NCBI GenBank assembly: GCA_013398295.1
Contig: VZSF01017903.1
Location: 2,052,082 to 2,116,081 of the forward strand
Direction: 5' to 3'
Length of the DNA: 64,000 bases
Source of the DNA: Chionis minor
Taxonomy: Eukaryota; Chordata; Aves; Charadriiformes; Chionididae
The notes below the pieces were generated by a model. The model was given only the letters and a program-made list of their open reading frames with translations, ran no database searches and was not told the origin of the DNA. The translations under genes and the position numbers were made by a program. The number at the start of each line of letters is the position of its first letter. Within the stretch, counting starts at the first letter, position 1. Below, piece by piece: positions 1 to 14,700 of this stretch.

Positions 1-3000
1 ATCTTATTCTTCTAAAAGAGAGGTATCACTGCTTGACAAAATTAGATCTCAAGAAGAAGTGCTAAAGCAGGTGTTAGAGTGGCGTATCTGCCTAGTTAGA
101 TGTATTTTCTATCCCAAATGTACATAAAACAAATTCTGTTATGCTGCTTCTGTTATGTGGACATTTTGCCTTTTAGGGCAAGAGAACCATAGACTTGCAG
201 AACTAGTAAGGCCACGGCAGAACCTGCTAAATTTCAGCGTGGGGCCCTGTATTAGTTTTTTCAGCTTTGTTTTTAGTTTGGTTGACCATACTAACCTAGG
301 GACTCTATGCTGGAACACAGTTAGATGCTTGAGCAACACACTGTTAAATTTTAAGACTAAACCGAAGAAATCTACCTTTAAGAACTTGTCATCCCTACTT
401 GGCTCTATATGCACCAGCTTATATGTTTTAAATTTTCAGGTTTCTCTTTATTCACCTAACTCAAAGACAGATGCTTCCCTCAGGTAAAGCCATCTCCTCT
501 TTTCCTTACTTGGATCTTCCATGCCTACAACCCTGCTTCTCCTCCTGCATATGCTGTTCATAAAATAATTCTTTAATTTTTACCTTTACAGCTCTTCCCT
601 TTCTGCTGGTGCTGAATATCCCTAGCTTGTACGCTCACAACTCCTCTCCATGGTCCTCCCATTTCCCTATACTTTTGATAACAGTACTCACAAAAATATT
701 TATACAACAAAAAAACATGCACATCACCTTGCTCTCAAACCAATCCCTTTAGTTCACTGAGTCCTTTGATTAAAAGCCATTTTTTAATTATTATTTTCTC
801 GAACACATGACAAGTGCTTGTGAGACTTTGATACCCTCTGCATTTCTGTAAGCATTGGCCATGCTCCTCTGCTTATGCAAGAATCCTTCTTCTGTAAGTG
901 AAATTTCCATGAGATTTTTGCACTGGAATGCATATATATTTGTTTGTGTACATGTTTTACATCAGCTGGTAATGCAAGGTACCCAACAGGCTTCTAAATA
1001 CTGTCATCATGTCTACTCCCAAGTCCAAGAGAAATTGATAGAAAGGGACAAAACTCAGCACTAACAGAAGTGCTAATTATCTTTTAAAAAAAAAAAAAAA
1101 GTGAAAAAAGTAAATACAGATACATCCTTAGAGTCTGTCTTACTGCCACTCTAATTTTAATTCTAACTTTGGGAAACAACTTGCTTAAACATGTACTTCT
1201 CCTTTTGATTTGTAGTTTAAAGGCAAACATCAATCCTATAGGTACTCTTGCATTTGTGACTCTCACTCTGCTTAAGTATGAGGCACTAGAGATGAAAAGC
1301 TTGGCTGTTGAAACAGGTCACTTCTAGCACTTAATTAGCCATTTTACCTGTGATGTCATGTTTTTAATTGTTACATAACCATTCTACGGTCTAAATTAGT
1401 CTTTGGTGGGTACTCCATCTGATGTATAGTGACTGATGGTGCAGATGTGACTAAAATATGCCTTTGCTCTCTGTCATTTGGTTAGCAATATTTGCACAAC
1501 AGGATTACGTTTTGATTAATTCAAGTTAACCTAGTAGTCATGGAAATGAAGCTCAGTGAAGCTAGGTTGGAAGTCAGTTCACAGGAGAAACATAAGCTGG
1601 GTGAATTCATAACTACATGAGAAAAACAGGAAAAAGGCCAGAAAATGAATGCAGACATAAATTATGTTTAGTGTCAGGAACCAAGTCCATTTTCCTCCAG
1701 AAAGACACTACATTCAACTCTCAGATGCTTTGGGACCAATTTTCAGTGATTAAGTCTGATTAGGGCACACTCCCATCCTAAACCTTGCCCACTTCAAATC
1801 TACCTGAACAACAGTAATTTCTGGAGTGTTTTACATATTGAGCTAAACTTACGAGCTAGTTTGATGGCTGATGGTTTGAGTTCCCATTAGCTAATCCACA
1901 TCGGCAGCTCTTGGAAACATTCTTTGGGGTAACATCATGCCCATGCTTTCAAAATTACTCAGGCACATATTCAGTTAAAAGATTTTATATGTATTTTGAT
2001 GACTTCCACTTCTCAGGTGAAACTTAGAGCATTATAGAATTTGGCAATCCAAGCTGGGACAGTTTGCCCCTTGGCCAACGCACAGCCATTCCCAAAACTG
2101 TTAAAATAACCATCTGTTTTCTGCCATTCTGCTACATAATAGCTTAATGTTCACATCATTTGATCACTTCACAGTTGAGAAGACCATCAGATGTAGGGTT
2201 TGTGTTATTTTCTTCTTTCTTTTTAAATTAAACATTTTTTCTTTTAGCATCTCATCTTTGTTTTTCATTTGTAAGAAATAATGCAATTCCTGTCCTTTAA
2301 CTTTTGCTCATTCTGTAAGCACTCATCCTTCATTTGCATCCAAATTTGGTTCCCCTGTTACTGGAAATGAGTCATATCAAGAAGTTGTCTGTAGAGAACA
2401 TGGCTTATATTGATGGCGCAAATCCTGTATCATTAAAAGCTTCCACACATTTTGCTTTTGTCCTTCATTTTTGGTCTCTAGCCGGCATTGTATTTCATGT
2501 TAGGTCCTGAGGTGCTGAAAGAAGGCAATTTAAAAAAAAAATAAAATAAAAAAAAAAGCAGCTTCAGCTTAATCTTACAAGGATTACAGCTGTTGGTGAC
2601 CCATACAGCATGCTGGACTGAGAACTTTGGGACACTCTTGAAAGCACTGAAACAGTTTCTGTGGTGCTCATGGCAGCTTACCTCTGACCTTTCAATACAG
2701 GAATAGAAAAACCCTCGCTTTCACTTAGTGCTCTGAAACCAATTCTTACACAGCCAAGTGGTTCCAGCAGGCTACTGGTCTGGAATACCTTTTGGACATT
2801 TAATAAGACAGTCTTGTATATTTTGGAAAGTCTTCTATAGCCGTTCATATTTATGATATGCTTGAAATACAGCAACATGCTTTCAAATAGTGACTTTGAA
2901 AAGCTGTCACAAATATTTCGCCATTAAGAAACCCTATTTCATTTACCTTAGGCAGAAATATATATCTCAGAAAAAAAACCAGCTGTAGCCTCTCAATTAA

Positions 3001-6000
3001 GTCTTCAAAGACAGTGTGCTTATTGCAGTGATAACCTTCTTTAAAAGATTAATGTCAAAGAGAGGTCATTCTGAGATAGAAAGAAAAACAACCCACAACC
3101 TAAAGACAGCATCCCTCATAACTGGAAGAAAAGACTCCTACCTGAAAGCCTTTCTTCCACCTGGTTATATTTTATGGTCCCACTCACACCAGATGGAAGA
3201 GCGACAGGAACAAAATGAACTGTTTTTCCAGAAAGCATCTCCCTTCACTGCTCTGATAAACTGGTTACAGTAGGGACTCCGACAGGCTTTCAGGTGACTC
3301 TAATCTGTTCGTCCAATGATCAATGACTGACTAGAGTAATCGGATTGTAAGGGCTACAGGCTTCCCAACATAGACACTTATGCTGGGAAAGCTGCACTGA
3401 AAAAAAAGTGTGAACAGAAAGTGGTGGGGGAGAAAGGGAGGAAAGTGCACTGCTGGCAGGGAGGGAGAAATGAGGTCAAGAACCAACAAGCAGGAGCAGC
3501 AGGATTTGCTGAATAGCGTTTGCTCACCAAGGCAGGCAGTATTAGGCCTCTATTCAAAAAAGCAGCGTGTGGAAGACAAGCAGCAGCAAAATGGGCGGCT
3601 GCAGAGCGTTAGAGCCCATAAAAGTACGCTGGCTGCAAGCCTGTGCTGCTGCTATCACTACCCACGCTTCATGCCCTCCCTTTTGAATTCAATCAGTGAT
3701 GCTGCTGCCTGGTGGGAGGAGGCTGGAGAACTCTTCAGGAGCCTGCAGTGGGTCCAATATTTTGTTTGTCATCTACCACAGAACTGCAAGACAGAAGGAC
3801 ATTCTCCTAGGAATCATCCTTTATGTAACAAGCCCTCCAGCTTGCTACCATACCCAGAGAAAGCTGGAAAAAGCAATCAGCTGCCTCTCTTGCAGAAGAA
3901 CAAAAGCTTCCTACACACAGTATTAATTTGGTTTGGCACAATAGTAGATTGAGCCCATCATATGTCCCATCCCTATTCCCACTCTCCCTCCAGCGTGTAA
4001 TCTTGTGTAGTACCCCCAGGTATTGGTGTGGATGTCAGGTGGTTAAATATCCCTTTGACACATCTTCTCTACAGGTGGCTCTGACCTATAATTTCTTGTC
4101 AGTGAATAGTTAACTGATGGAAACAACCAAGTATCAGAAGGCTTATCTCAGTTAGAGGCCGACCTGAAGAACAGTGACTGTGCCTGGGACCTGGCCTTAC
4201 CTTCCAACTCTACCAAGTATTACCAGTGGTTGTCTTGCTTGTATGCTCAGATTGTCACAGCTACGGCAAAGCCGTAACACTGACTTACTGTATAGGTACA
4301 TCCAAAGTCAATTAACTTCTCATCACCTCAGTTTCCTTTTCATAAAAAACTGATTAAAATGTTCAGCCACCCTGATAAAAAGCTGATGAATATTAATATT
4401 CAACTTCAGTATCTACATCACTGTAGATACTGAATATAATCAGTATGTAATCACTGTATATTTTAGGTGACCTGAATGGACATCTTCAAATCCCTGGGAA
4501 GGAGCTGCTTGTGCTTTTTTTTTTTTTTTGCGCTTTTTGTGTTGGTTTTTTTTTGAAATGGGAGGTCTGGTGTATTTAAAAAATGGCTTGTATAGTTATA
4601 TGACAAAACAATATGAAAATTGTAATATTAAATGGGAATATCAACCCAATTGGCTAGCTTGCAAATACAATAACAGAAACAACTGTCATGCACACATTGT
4701 TTAAAAACTTTAAAAAAAATGTCTACATCAGCCCCAAAGCCTCCCAAATTCTGTTTTTCCTTTGTATAGAAAATGATGCATATGTTTAAAGGAAAAAAAA
4801 ATAAATCTAATGTTTGCAGAGCAGCAAATGGTACCATTTCAGGAACATCTGCCATTGACTGTTTGAGTAACCTGGACCATGATTCTCACCTCTCAGGTTT
4901 TCTTGCATTAGACTAATTAATCTAGCATTTTATCCAGTGCACTGGAGAGTTCAGTTAGAAAAAGTTCTCATGGTGAAAACAATTACTGCTCATTCTCTGT
5001 AGTTCATCTCTACCTGTATTTCAGCTGTAAGAAACCGCTGTCACAGGGAATACGGCTGTCAGGATTCAATTTAGTCTACTTAGTCTTTCACAAGGCCAAA
5101 ATTAGCTTTACCTTGATTAACTTAGTTTCTCCACAGACTACCTAATGGATCTATCCCAATTTACTCAGCCTTCAGATCACTTACTTAAGTAATCTGAAGA
5201 TGTTATTTTCTTGCCTTAATTAAGCAGAAGAACTGATGAGCTTGACTTTTTTAAGACCATTGTATTTCTTGTGCACCATCCATATGAAGTGTGGGACTTT
5301 TTTGACACAGTGCCAAAAGCCTCCTACAAATAGCTAAGTACCTTCAGCATTTTTCATACAAAACCAAGGAGGGACTGAGGTTGCTCAGCGCTAGGCAGAA
5401 TTTATTCTGCTTAATAATAAGGAAGCAAAAGACAACCATAAATGAATCTGAGACTGATGACTTAGAAGGGATGCTATGCCACAATAAGCCTAGCTAGCTA
5501 TCCAGGACCCAACGCAAAGCATACTGAAAATACTGGGAAAAATTCCTCCCTTGTGTTTAACAGGACTTGGAGTGGTAGCCCTTTATGGGACAAAGGGCCT
5601 TTAAAATGTTGTTTCCTACAATAATCCCGCAAAAGGAAATTTCCTTTGACAAAAAGAAAGCAACAGATACTTTTAAAGGACAAAGAATGCATGAAAGATG
5701 ATCAAAAAACATAATATATGGCCAGATAGCACCTGTAACCTATTAGCAGGTTTAAGTATCATCTTGTACTATAATTCAAACATGAGGATTATGTTGCAGT
5801 TGTTTTTTCTTTTTCCTTTGAACAGTTTGTCACTGACTACCCCTGCTGCCTGTGTGGGACTTTTCTGTGTTATCTGTGAGCTTAATTTATTTAGAAGGTG
5901 GAGCTTTTGCCCTTTGAAAAATAAAATTGAGTTTTACTGTTAAGACAGGCAATTCATTCCAGGTAAAGTTTCCCCACTAATCATAGCAGATATGCCCCTC

Positions 6001-8565
6001 CATGAGGCCCTTGCTGCATTAGAATATCAGAGCCAAAAATGGCAATATGAAGTGAAATGTAGACTCAGACAAGACTCAGAGGTATGTCCAAGGACGACAG
6101 TAGCAAGTTAAGAAAAAGCTGAATTCTGACACTGCTCTGATACTGATGATATGCCAAGAACATCCATTTCTTTTTAGATAAAATACAAATTACTTTACAC
6201 ATACAAAAGGAAAATATTTATCCAGCAATGACTGAACAAACTAAGCACTGCATGAAACCTGAAAACCTTAAATCATCTTGGAGACAAAGAGGAACTGGAT
6301 AGACATGGATTACAATTCAGAAACAGTTTTTACAGACTTTATTCCAAAAATCAATGTCTGGTCAGGAGAGGATTTTTGGTTTTCTCTCTTTCTGCACACA
6401 CACTGATTTCCTGCTGTAATCTGTCTGCAGAAGCTAAGCATTTAGAGAAGCCTTAGCAGCACTCAGAGTCTCAGGGAACTCTAATGCCAATAAACATTTG
6501 CTAGAGGGTCTGATGGAAAAAAAATATATGAACAGATAAGAGATTTGGAAATCGCGATTTTAAATTTGGTACTATTTTTGGCAGGCAAATCCACATTGAT
6601 CTGAGTCTTGGGGAAAGTTACTGTAATCCTCATGGCAACAGGGACATAATGAGTTTTAGGGAAGAAGTGGAGGGGACAGCTAAAGCTGTAAAAACGTTGA
6701 ACACATGGCTTTATAGCCTGTCATGCATGTTCTTAATTCTGCTCTTGTTCTTCCCCCCACACTCCACGACTACCAGAAAAGAGAATGGTATGTAAAACAG
6801 AGGAACTAACTCCCCATTATAGTGGCGATGCACCTTCCTAGCCCCAGACTAGCTACAGTACAGGAGGAATCCAACTCGATGCAATAGCAACTACACAGCC
6901 TGAAATAGCTCAGTAGAGTACACAAGCCTAGGGAAAGGCTAGGTCACTATTGCTCCCACGTTAGCATTGTATGTCAACCCTAAAATAACTCAGAAATGGT
7001 TAGTAAGAAAGGGGCTGTCTTTCTGGATTCTGTGTCCCAGTGAAGAATCAGCAGGTCCCATATCAAAGACAGGTCCCTTGAGGTGGAACGCTCTTGATTT
7101 GCCCTTAGTAAATGCAGATGAAATGCTTCAGAGAAATTATAAATGACAGCTTTGAGAACAGATTAGTTTCAGGCTTATTTTAAATCAATGTTTTCCTACT
7201 TTGTACCTTTTTTCAGCGGGGGAGGTGGAGGGCAGGGAGGGAATGATAGCATATTCAATTTGGTAATCAAGATGTTAACTGAAAGTTTTACCGGAATTAC
7301 TTTGTTTTCATTTTAATCTTGTCTAGGGCTTTAAGTGTATTCATACAGACAGAATAGGGGCAGGCATATCACTGAAGTGCTGAAGACAAACACCACAGAA
7401 TATTGGAAAACGAAGACAATCTTGGCATCCCAGGGATCAGGGTACATTTCCCACCAAGCTGCCTGTACAAATTTGGGGCAGATATTATTTGGTCATAGTC
7501 AAATGGAAAAGTTCCCTTGGCAGCTGATACTCAGCAGTCTGTTGGATGGTCATTGCCAAACTATTATAGCTTTGGGAAAAAATCATTTGCAGATGAAAAA
7601 TACCAAACACAAGCTTGATTATAGAGGGATAAGGAGTCTGAGGGAGGAGGAACTGTAGAGGGGTGGGACTGATCATCTCCAGGCCATAAAACAAAACACC
7701 TGTAAAAACTGGTGTCAGGTGAGATTATAAGAATGAATACCATAACACTGATTGATACTACCTCACTGTTCAATTTATCCAGGGGATTCTGGCATCTCTT
7801 CACTGTGATCTCTGGTCTTCTAGACTGTGTTTGTTCAAATCCTAGTGCAGAATTATGGCTTTCATGGGCAAATCAGCTATGTCAAATCAGCACTGAGGGT
7901 ATAAAATTATTGGTATTTGCAAAGAGGGCGCTCTCGGATTTCAGAGACAACAGATCACCTCAGTTGCTTACTACAATGTTCTTCTGTACTTTCACTACCA
8001 AAATACTGCTTATTTAGAGCTATACTGCTCCCAATTAGCTGATACATACCTCTTCAGAATTATTTCTGATAAATCCTGCTGACAGAACAAGGATATTGGC
8101 ATTTGCTACCATAATTGCAGTCTCTGGCACTGGTCTCTGTGCTCTGCCTTTCAAGAGAGAGGAGGTAACCTCTGCCTCTTCAACATAACACTCCCTGCCC
8201 GATGGGTGATACTGGTGATACTGTACTTATTTTGCTTTCAGCAGTGACAGTCCTTTTCTACACTGGTACACCTCTCCCAAAACTTAGCCTCACTGCTCTG
8301 TACCACACTAAGCCCTTCTTGGTAAGGTCAGAGCATTAACATCTTTTTGTGAAACATGCGTATTACTTTACATTTCACAGTCCTTAAGCACTTAAGTTGC
8401 ACACACCTCCAAGGGGGAGAAAAGGTACCCAGCTGACAACAGCTTAGAAAAAACATGGAATCCACTTAACAACCACCTCTGTTAAGGATCCAATTTTTTT
8501 TTTTTTTTTAAAAAAAGGTTATAGCTGATATTATTGCAGTAATTACAGCAGGATGCGGTATTCAC
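1..8565 (-). other. MYLK: MYLK intron after coding exon 10 (partial)
   Basis: It starts with donor gtgaat and continues past the left edge. I checked the donor-like sites I noticed here for the expected next exon, a phase-1 Lys/Ser linker then APIFLKGL-type Ig5, and found none. Contents: poly-A near 1085-1099, an A-rich patch at about 2532-2557, T-runs near 4514-4529 and 8492-8509, a palindrome cluster (4387-4462) and a slightly GC-richer patch at about 3410-3770. A plus-strand open frame over that patch looks like chance. Confidence 0.8.
4387..4434. repeat. Palindrome pair: 16-bp palindrome plus 13-bp stem hairpin
   Basis: 4387-4402 (tgaatattaatattca) is a perfect palindrome. Two bases later, 4405-4417 (ttcagtatctaca) and 4422-4434 are perfect inverted repeats around the loop tcac. 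An imperfect direct copy of the hairpin core follows at about 4441-4462. Confidence 0.95.
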
Positions 8566-8718
8566 CTTTGACTGTGACCTGAGCACTGCAAGATGCCTGT
8601 CCTGTGTTGTTTTCAGCCAGACAGGTATAAATACCATCATCTTCTGGTAGGGCATCTTGGACAGTCAGTTTTGCAACTCCATCTTCAAAGGTGGAATGGG
8701 CATACTGAATTGGCTGGT
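8566..8718 (-). CDS. MYLK: MYLK coding exon 10: second half of Ig4 (residues 564-614)
   Basis: The acceptor is ttctgtctgcag and the donor GTC AAA G|gtgaat. The exon is 153 nt, with phase 1 at both ends. It encodes [17 protein letters not shown], then [17 protein letters not shown] and [12 protein letters not shown]. This completes Ig4 with its F-strand cysteine, and the match to chicken is nearly exact. It is the last MYLK exon I can find in the window. The next exon should begin in phase 1 with a Lys/Ser-rich linker, and none was found in 1-8565. Confidence 0.96.
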
Positions 8719-11700
8719 CTGCAGACAGAAAGGAAGAGAATTGTCTTAATACATCAGCCACAAATTTCAAAAGCACTTGTTGTTTTCAGTGAAATCTGGG
8801 TGCCGAACACACCAGCCAGTATATTAAAGTGCAGAGCCAAATCCTGCTCTCTGGTGCACAGACACTGCTCTCTAGTGACTACAAAAAACAGCATCCCAAG
8901 TACAAAGCAGAAAACGGTTGTCAGACAAATCTTGCCATTAGGTTCACTGGGTGCTACCTTGAGTAGCAGCAAGAGGAGAAAGGTTTATCTTTGTATTTTG
9001 AATAGATTCTTTTTCAGGTAGATGAGAAAAGAAATGCCTTGTGTGTTTGCTTCAGACTTTTCTCCATCTTGAACTTTGCCTTAAACTAGACATGAGCATT
9101 ATTGTCTAGATGTGCAAAACCAGTTGGACATGGAGAAGCACTTGAAGTCCTCCATCAAGTACTTTGTAGTGGAACACATTCCAAGTGAGACAGCAAAATC
9201 TACAATGGAGCCAAGAGGCTGATTTACACAGGCAGTCAATCTACACCAGAGTTATGAATAGTCTGGTAACAGACAGGTACAGTCTGATCTGTGGTGACGT
9301 GAATATTAAAGAAGTTCAGCTTAAGAAACTGGGTCCTTGAATTGGTTTAGAACATGCTTAAATGTTAGTGAAGAGTGGTTAAAGTTGCCTTGCTATTGTT
9401 TCAAGACCTGTCATCAATCTCAGCCTTACTTTCTGAAATGTTTCTGCAATCTGTTTTCCCCATATTAAATAGTTTCCACTACTGACTCATCATTGGTTGC
9501 TTTCCCAGTGTATGCAGTGCTTAAAGGGGCCTGGTATCTGCGCATAAACATCATTCTGGAAAAAGGAATTAGGGTCATCTAAGAGAAGAGGGTGAAACTG
9601 CAGAGAAATTGAGCAGGACTGAATCAAAGATATCTGTCACTTGGGAAACTGTGGTCAAAATGAAAGAGCAAAATTGATTTTGTTGACAAAATAATTTTAA
9701 AAGATCAGGACAGAAGCTTTGGGGTTTCTAAGAACCAGCTCTGCACTATGAGCAGGATAAATTAAATGATGGGACAGGTTTTTATCTCATGTCTGATTCT
9801 CAACACTAGCAAACTCAGAAGTCAGTCATTATCTATGCACTATCTATCTGCATATGAAGTTTCATTCTGAAATACAAACACGTGCCAAAATCAGCATGAT
9901 CCAATACTTACGTACATTATAAAATGTGGTAGATGATTTTGTTCCTTTACTTATCTTATAATTTATCTGTTTGTTGAGTTAGCAAATTTTCTACCGCATG
10001 AAAAAATGGGATGAACATTTAATCAACTGCCCAGAAGACTCCAATTTTAGAATAAACTCTCTCCACCTTCTTCACAGGTGACATATTCTTATTACCAGTT
10101 CCTTTGAGCTCCCTTTCACTCAGTTACACACAGCCGGCTGTAACTGTTATGTCCAATCACGTATTTTTTGCATGTGGGAATACCATTACATTCAAATATG
10201 TACCTGTAGAACAAAAGCCCAAGCAGACAAAGCTTTCCGTAAGAGGACACAGGGCACTGGACTGCCTTCCTGGTCTAACTGTACGATATCTAACCTGATA
10301 GGGAACCTGTCTGGGATTCTGACATTGAAAATATTAATGGTGCCTAATGATGCTGTGATGATAATTATATCAGAAATACACTCAGGATAAAAGCTGCATC
10401 ACCAAAACCAGAACAATGCCTTTTTATTTCTGTTGTAAAAAAACAAATGAATTGGGTAAGCATTCTATGTGGAAAAAGAAAATGTGGCCTTTACTGTGTC
10501 CTCAAATTTTGTCAGGTCGTCTTCTTCTTCCCTCCAGCTCCCAACACAACTGTGACTATTTTTAGCACTATTCACAAAAGAGTGAATTCACTTACAGAAT
10601 AGTCTTTTCCTCAGACCCCAGAAAACAAACACAAGTATATCAGCCCTCAGCAAGATTCTAAGTTATGTCCATTGTACTTATATTTTGAACTAATAAAAAC
10701 AACTGTTCCCTTCTCCAGAGGCAGAACAGTCAAATCTCCACGACAGCTTGGCAGCAGGAACAATAACAAAAAATACCTTTCTGCTGGTATGTTATGCCAG
10801 AAGAAAGGAAATTTTCCCCTGCCCCATTTATTAAAAGCTTTCTGGACAGATCAGAAAGCTATCCTAAAACAATACTCAGAGAATTGTTATGCTGAAGTCA
10901 TAGCCATATTGTTTTTAAATTCAGCAGAAAGAGGTTCAATTAAATTTATGGGGGGGGAAAAAAAACCCCAAACCAAAAAACCACATGAAAAGCAATAAGA
11001 AAAGGCAGATATTTAAAATGCAGTCATATAGGCCTTATTCCTGCAATTTAAAAAGAAGTTACCAATAAAGTATTTAAAGAAACTAAAGTAAATTGGGTAA
11101 CATACTGAAGAGAGCATGAATCACAGAAAACATGTGTAAAAAGTTATTTATAAGGCTTTGGTGAGGCCAGCACTAAAACACAAGAGGTTTACTTTCAGGG
11201 AATTCACCAGTAAATCAATGAAAATTCAGAAAGAAACTTAAAATAAAGGGCAGAGTGAGAGCAACAGAACATAAGAACCATCTTGAAAAAGTTGGAAAAA
11301 AGCTTTAAATTACTAAAATAGGGAAAAAGCATAAGAAAGAAACTGAAGATGGTAGAGCTGCAGAGAAGAGTAAGAGCTCGAATGAAATCCATAGTTCACT
11401 CAGGTAGCTCTTATTTGTGCTGTCTCTATGAATATGGAAAAACTACTCATCCTCACAGATGCTAAGAAGCATATATCATCTATTTTTTGGTTTGGCTGAC
11501 CTGAAAGAGAGGCTTGGAAAATGTTTTAAATTCGTATGTAGTCACAGCTGGTAAAAATTCTCAGTATCTAAAGCAGTACTTCTATGTAACATCGTATAAG
11601 AAGTTACTGCAAGTGTTTTAGTTCTTAGGTGGTGTGGATTCCTCGAAGATCGCGGGAAGGCAGATTGGACAGCATTGGACTGTTCAGTGTCAAGTGATAG

Positions 11701-14700
11701 TGGTGAAGTGAGGCTGGCCAGCCTAGGAGTGAGATTGTTCAGGTTTTTTTGTATTCTTTATTTGTTTCTCAAAGAAGCCTTCTGTTCATGTTTCTTATGA
11801 TTTCATAGCTTGGTCTTTATGTTCATTATTTCACTGACATATACATGCTTTTCTCACTATTCTTTTCAAAAATTAATTCTGGTTTGTTATCATTGTCATG
11901 CTTGGAAGACAATTTGCATGTGATATTTTCTTGCGAACTTTACACATCCTGTCCCATGGGATTTTTATTTGTATGGAGTTCTGCAAAAGTACTATATTTT
12001 GAAGAGCAATGTGATTGCTCTCAGCAGATTTCTTTTTTGCTGCAGCCTATCAGTTGTGAATGTAAAAAGCTTTATATTCCAAGTATGGACAGCAGTTTGT
12101 AACACATCTTTTTTTTTTTTTTAAACAAAAATTTGTCTTCCTACTTCAAATTATATACTGTGAATATACTCTTTTCTTCATATGGCCAGTTGATGAAGTC
12201 ATTTTGCCACATGCATTGTTATGTCTGCTTGGAGTAATATTTCAGGAGCAGAAACACAACTTTCTCCTTTATTTGATAATGGATATAAATATGAGAAGTT
12301 TGCAGTATCTAGCTGTTAGACAGGAAGGCAATATTTGCATTCAAATGAATATCACAATAATGACCCTAGGAGTGTACATGGAATTATCAGCATTAATCTA
12401 CTGCTTATAATCCATTCAAGTTTGTGTCAAAATGATGTATAAACAGTTGTGTATCACAATCAGGTGCAAGACAGAAAAGCGTTAAATTATAGTGGTATGT
12501 TTTAGGACTCTAGAATGAAAATATCATGCTTATGTCTTTAGAATAATATATGATGTCCCCAGTTTTTGTTATTATGATTATTATGTCCCTAGATTATGTT
12601 ATTATGATTGTTACTATGACTAAACAGATAGTTTCTTGTGCTTCTGTTATTCAGATGCATCACTGCCTTTTAATTTAAGAGCAGAGTTAATGCACCGGCC
12701 TTCACTTACAGAAACCTAATAGTTTGAAATCCGGCTATTTCAAAAAAAAACCCACCTGCTTCTGCCTCCTTGTGATATTGATCCCGTTGCACTTAGAAGC
12801 TTGGATGCAAAATAAACACTGTTACACCTGAACAGGGGCAGACTCATCTGAGGTTACTGAGAAGAAAGGTCAGTGCAGAACAAACACCATGGAAAAAGGC
12901 AGGGGGGCACAGTGCGTACTGGAGACCTACAGAAACATGTTGCTTATTGATGTCTAGGCTGTATTTTTCAGGAGACAACGATTTTCAGGTTAGCAAAGCG
13001 GAACGTGGTTACATCAGTGGAGAAGCTGTATCTATGCCTGATGAACTGTAACACAGCCATTTGAGACAGGACGGTGCTCTGTATGTGGAAGATAACTGGG
13101 TATAAATACATCATTCAATGACTAAGAGAAACCTTTATGAGCAGGGGGTACCCTTGGAACATGAAGATGAAATGACTGACCCTATAGGTCGGAGCTGCTC
13201 CTTCTGTGTTGCAAGACACAATTCTTGTATAGCAAAAAAGGGGTTCTACTCACATCTGCAAAGGAGGAACTGCAGAGTGGCCTTCAGACAAAGAAACAAA
13301 TTATTTCCAATGGGAGAGTGTCAGAGCCTTTGCTCACATGTTTTGTGTTGTAAATAAAGCAATGGCCTTTCTATTCTAGACATGGAGCTATTGGGAAGGG
13401 GAGCAGACCAGGCTGTGGGAACATACCAATCTCAAGGTCATGGTTCATTTGCCCTGCCACCTTTTTCAGTTATTCTATTTACTCTAAATAGCTAAAGAAA
13501 AACAGAGATCATACGCAAATATTTGATTTAAAAACAATCCTGGAGGAAACACCGTTATGGGAAAGTATGCTATTCTTTGTCTTTAAGTCACACACATGCA
13601 TACACACGAAGATAGGTAGCTTGGGAGAGTGTGCAAAAAAATCAACTGCACTTCAGGAGTAACAGAGGTGATCAAGGGTAAAGCAGAATAAATCTGTCTA
13701 GTGTTTAATACATATGGCTCTAAACAGAAAGAGCCCTTAGCCAAAGTGTGTAGTCCCTGGATCTCTGAAATCATTTGGAATCTAAGCAAAACACTGATGT
13801 TTGGGCCCAACTCTGATATTAAGAGAGGACTGTTAAGGCACTTGCATGTTCAGTTGTGGAACCAGGGCAGGAGAGCAGATTATACAGACTGATAAAATTA
13901 AAAAATATTTTACTTATCCTTTTTTTCAGTCAGCTTTGGGTAAGTGTTAAGATTCTCAAGGAACATATTTCTGGTAGAGAAGCAACCAGAAAAGCTGTGA
14001 TTGTAAGATCTTGGGGACACAGCTGATAATACCAATTATCATAGAATTGTCTAGGTTGGAAGGGACCTTTTAAGATCATTGAGTCCAACCATCAACCTAA
14101 CACTGTCAAAACCACCCCTAAACCGTGTCCCTCAGCACCACGTCTACCCATCTTTTAAACACCTCCAGGGATGGCGATGCCACCACTTCCCTGGCCAGAC
14201 TGTTCCAATGTTTGATAATCCTTTTGCTGAAGAAATTTTTCCTACTAGCCAATCTAAACCTCCCCTGGTGCAACTTGAGGCCATTTCCACTTGTCCTATC
14301 GCTTGTTACCTAGGAGAACAGACAGACCCCCACCTCTCTACAACCCCCTTTCAGGTAGTTGTAGAGAGGGATGAGGTCTCCCCTCAGTCTCCTTTTCTCC
14401 AGACTGAACAACCCCAGTTCCCTCAGCTGCTCCTCAGGAGACTTGTTCTCCAGACCGCGCACCAGCTTCGTTGCCCTTCTCTGGACACGCTCCAGGACAT
14501 CAATGTCTTTCTTGTAGTGGGGGACCTAAAACTGAGCACAGAATTTGAGGTGGAGCATCAGCAGTGCCAAATACAGGGGGGATGATCTCTTCCCTAGTCC
14601 TGCTGGCCTTACTATTCCTGATACAGGCCAGGATGCTATTGGCCGCCTTGGCCTCCTGGGCACACTGCTGGCTTGTATTCAGCCGGCTGTCTAGCAATAC

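Noticed and set aside
3410..3952. 180-codon plus-strand open frame in the left intron
   Set aside because: It begins at GTG rather than ATG, has no recognisable domain, lies antisense in an intron, and is of a length expected by chance in a GC-richer patch.
6033..6042. CArG-type match CCAAAAATGG
   Set aside because: A single match. Several are expected by chance in a window of this size and base composition.
1..8565. Search for the next MYLK exon (Lys/Ser linker and Ig5)
   Set aside because: The donor-like sites I checked, for example near 510, 2682, 3148, 4204 and 8050, are not preceded by an acceptor and frame matching the family. The exon is presumably beyond position 1.
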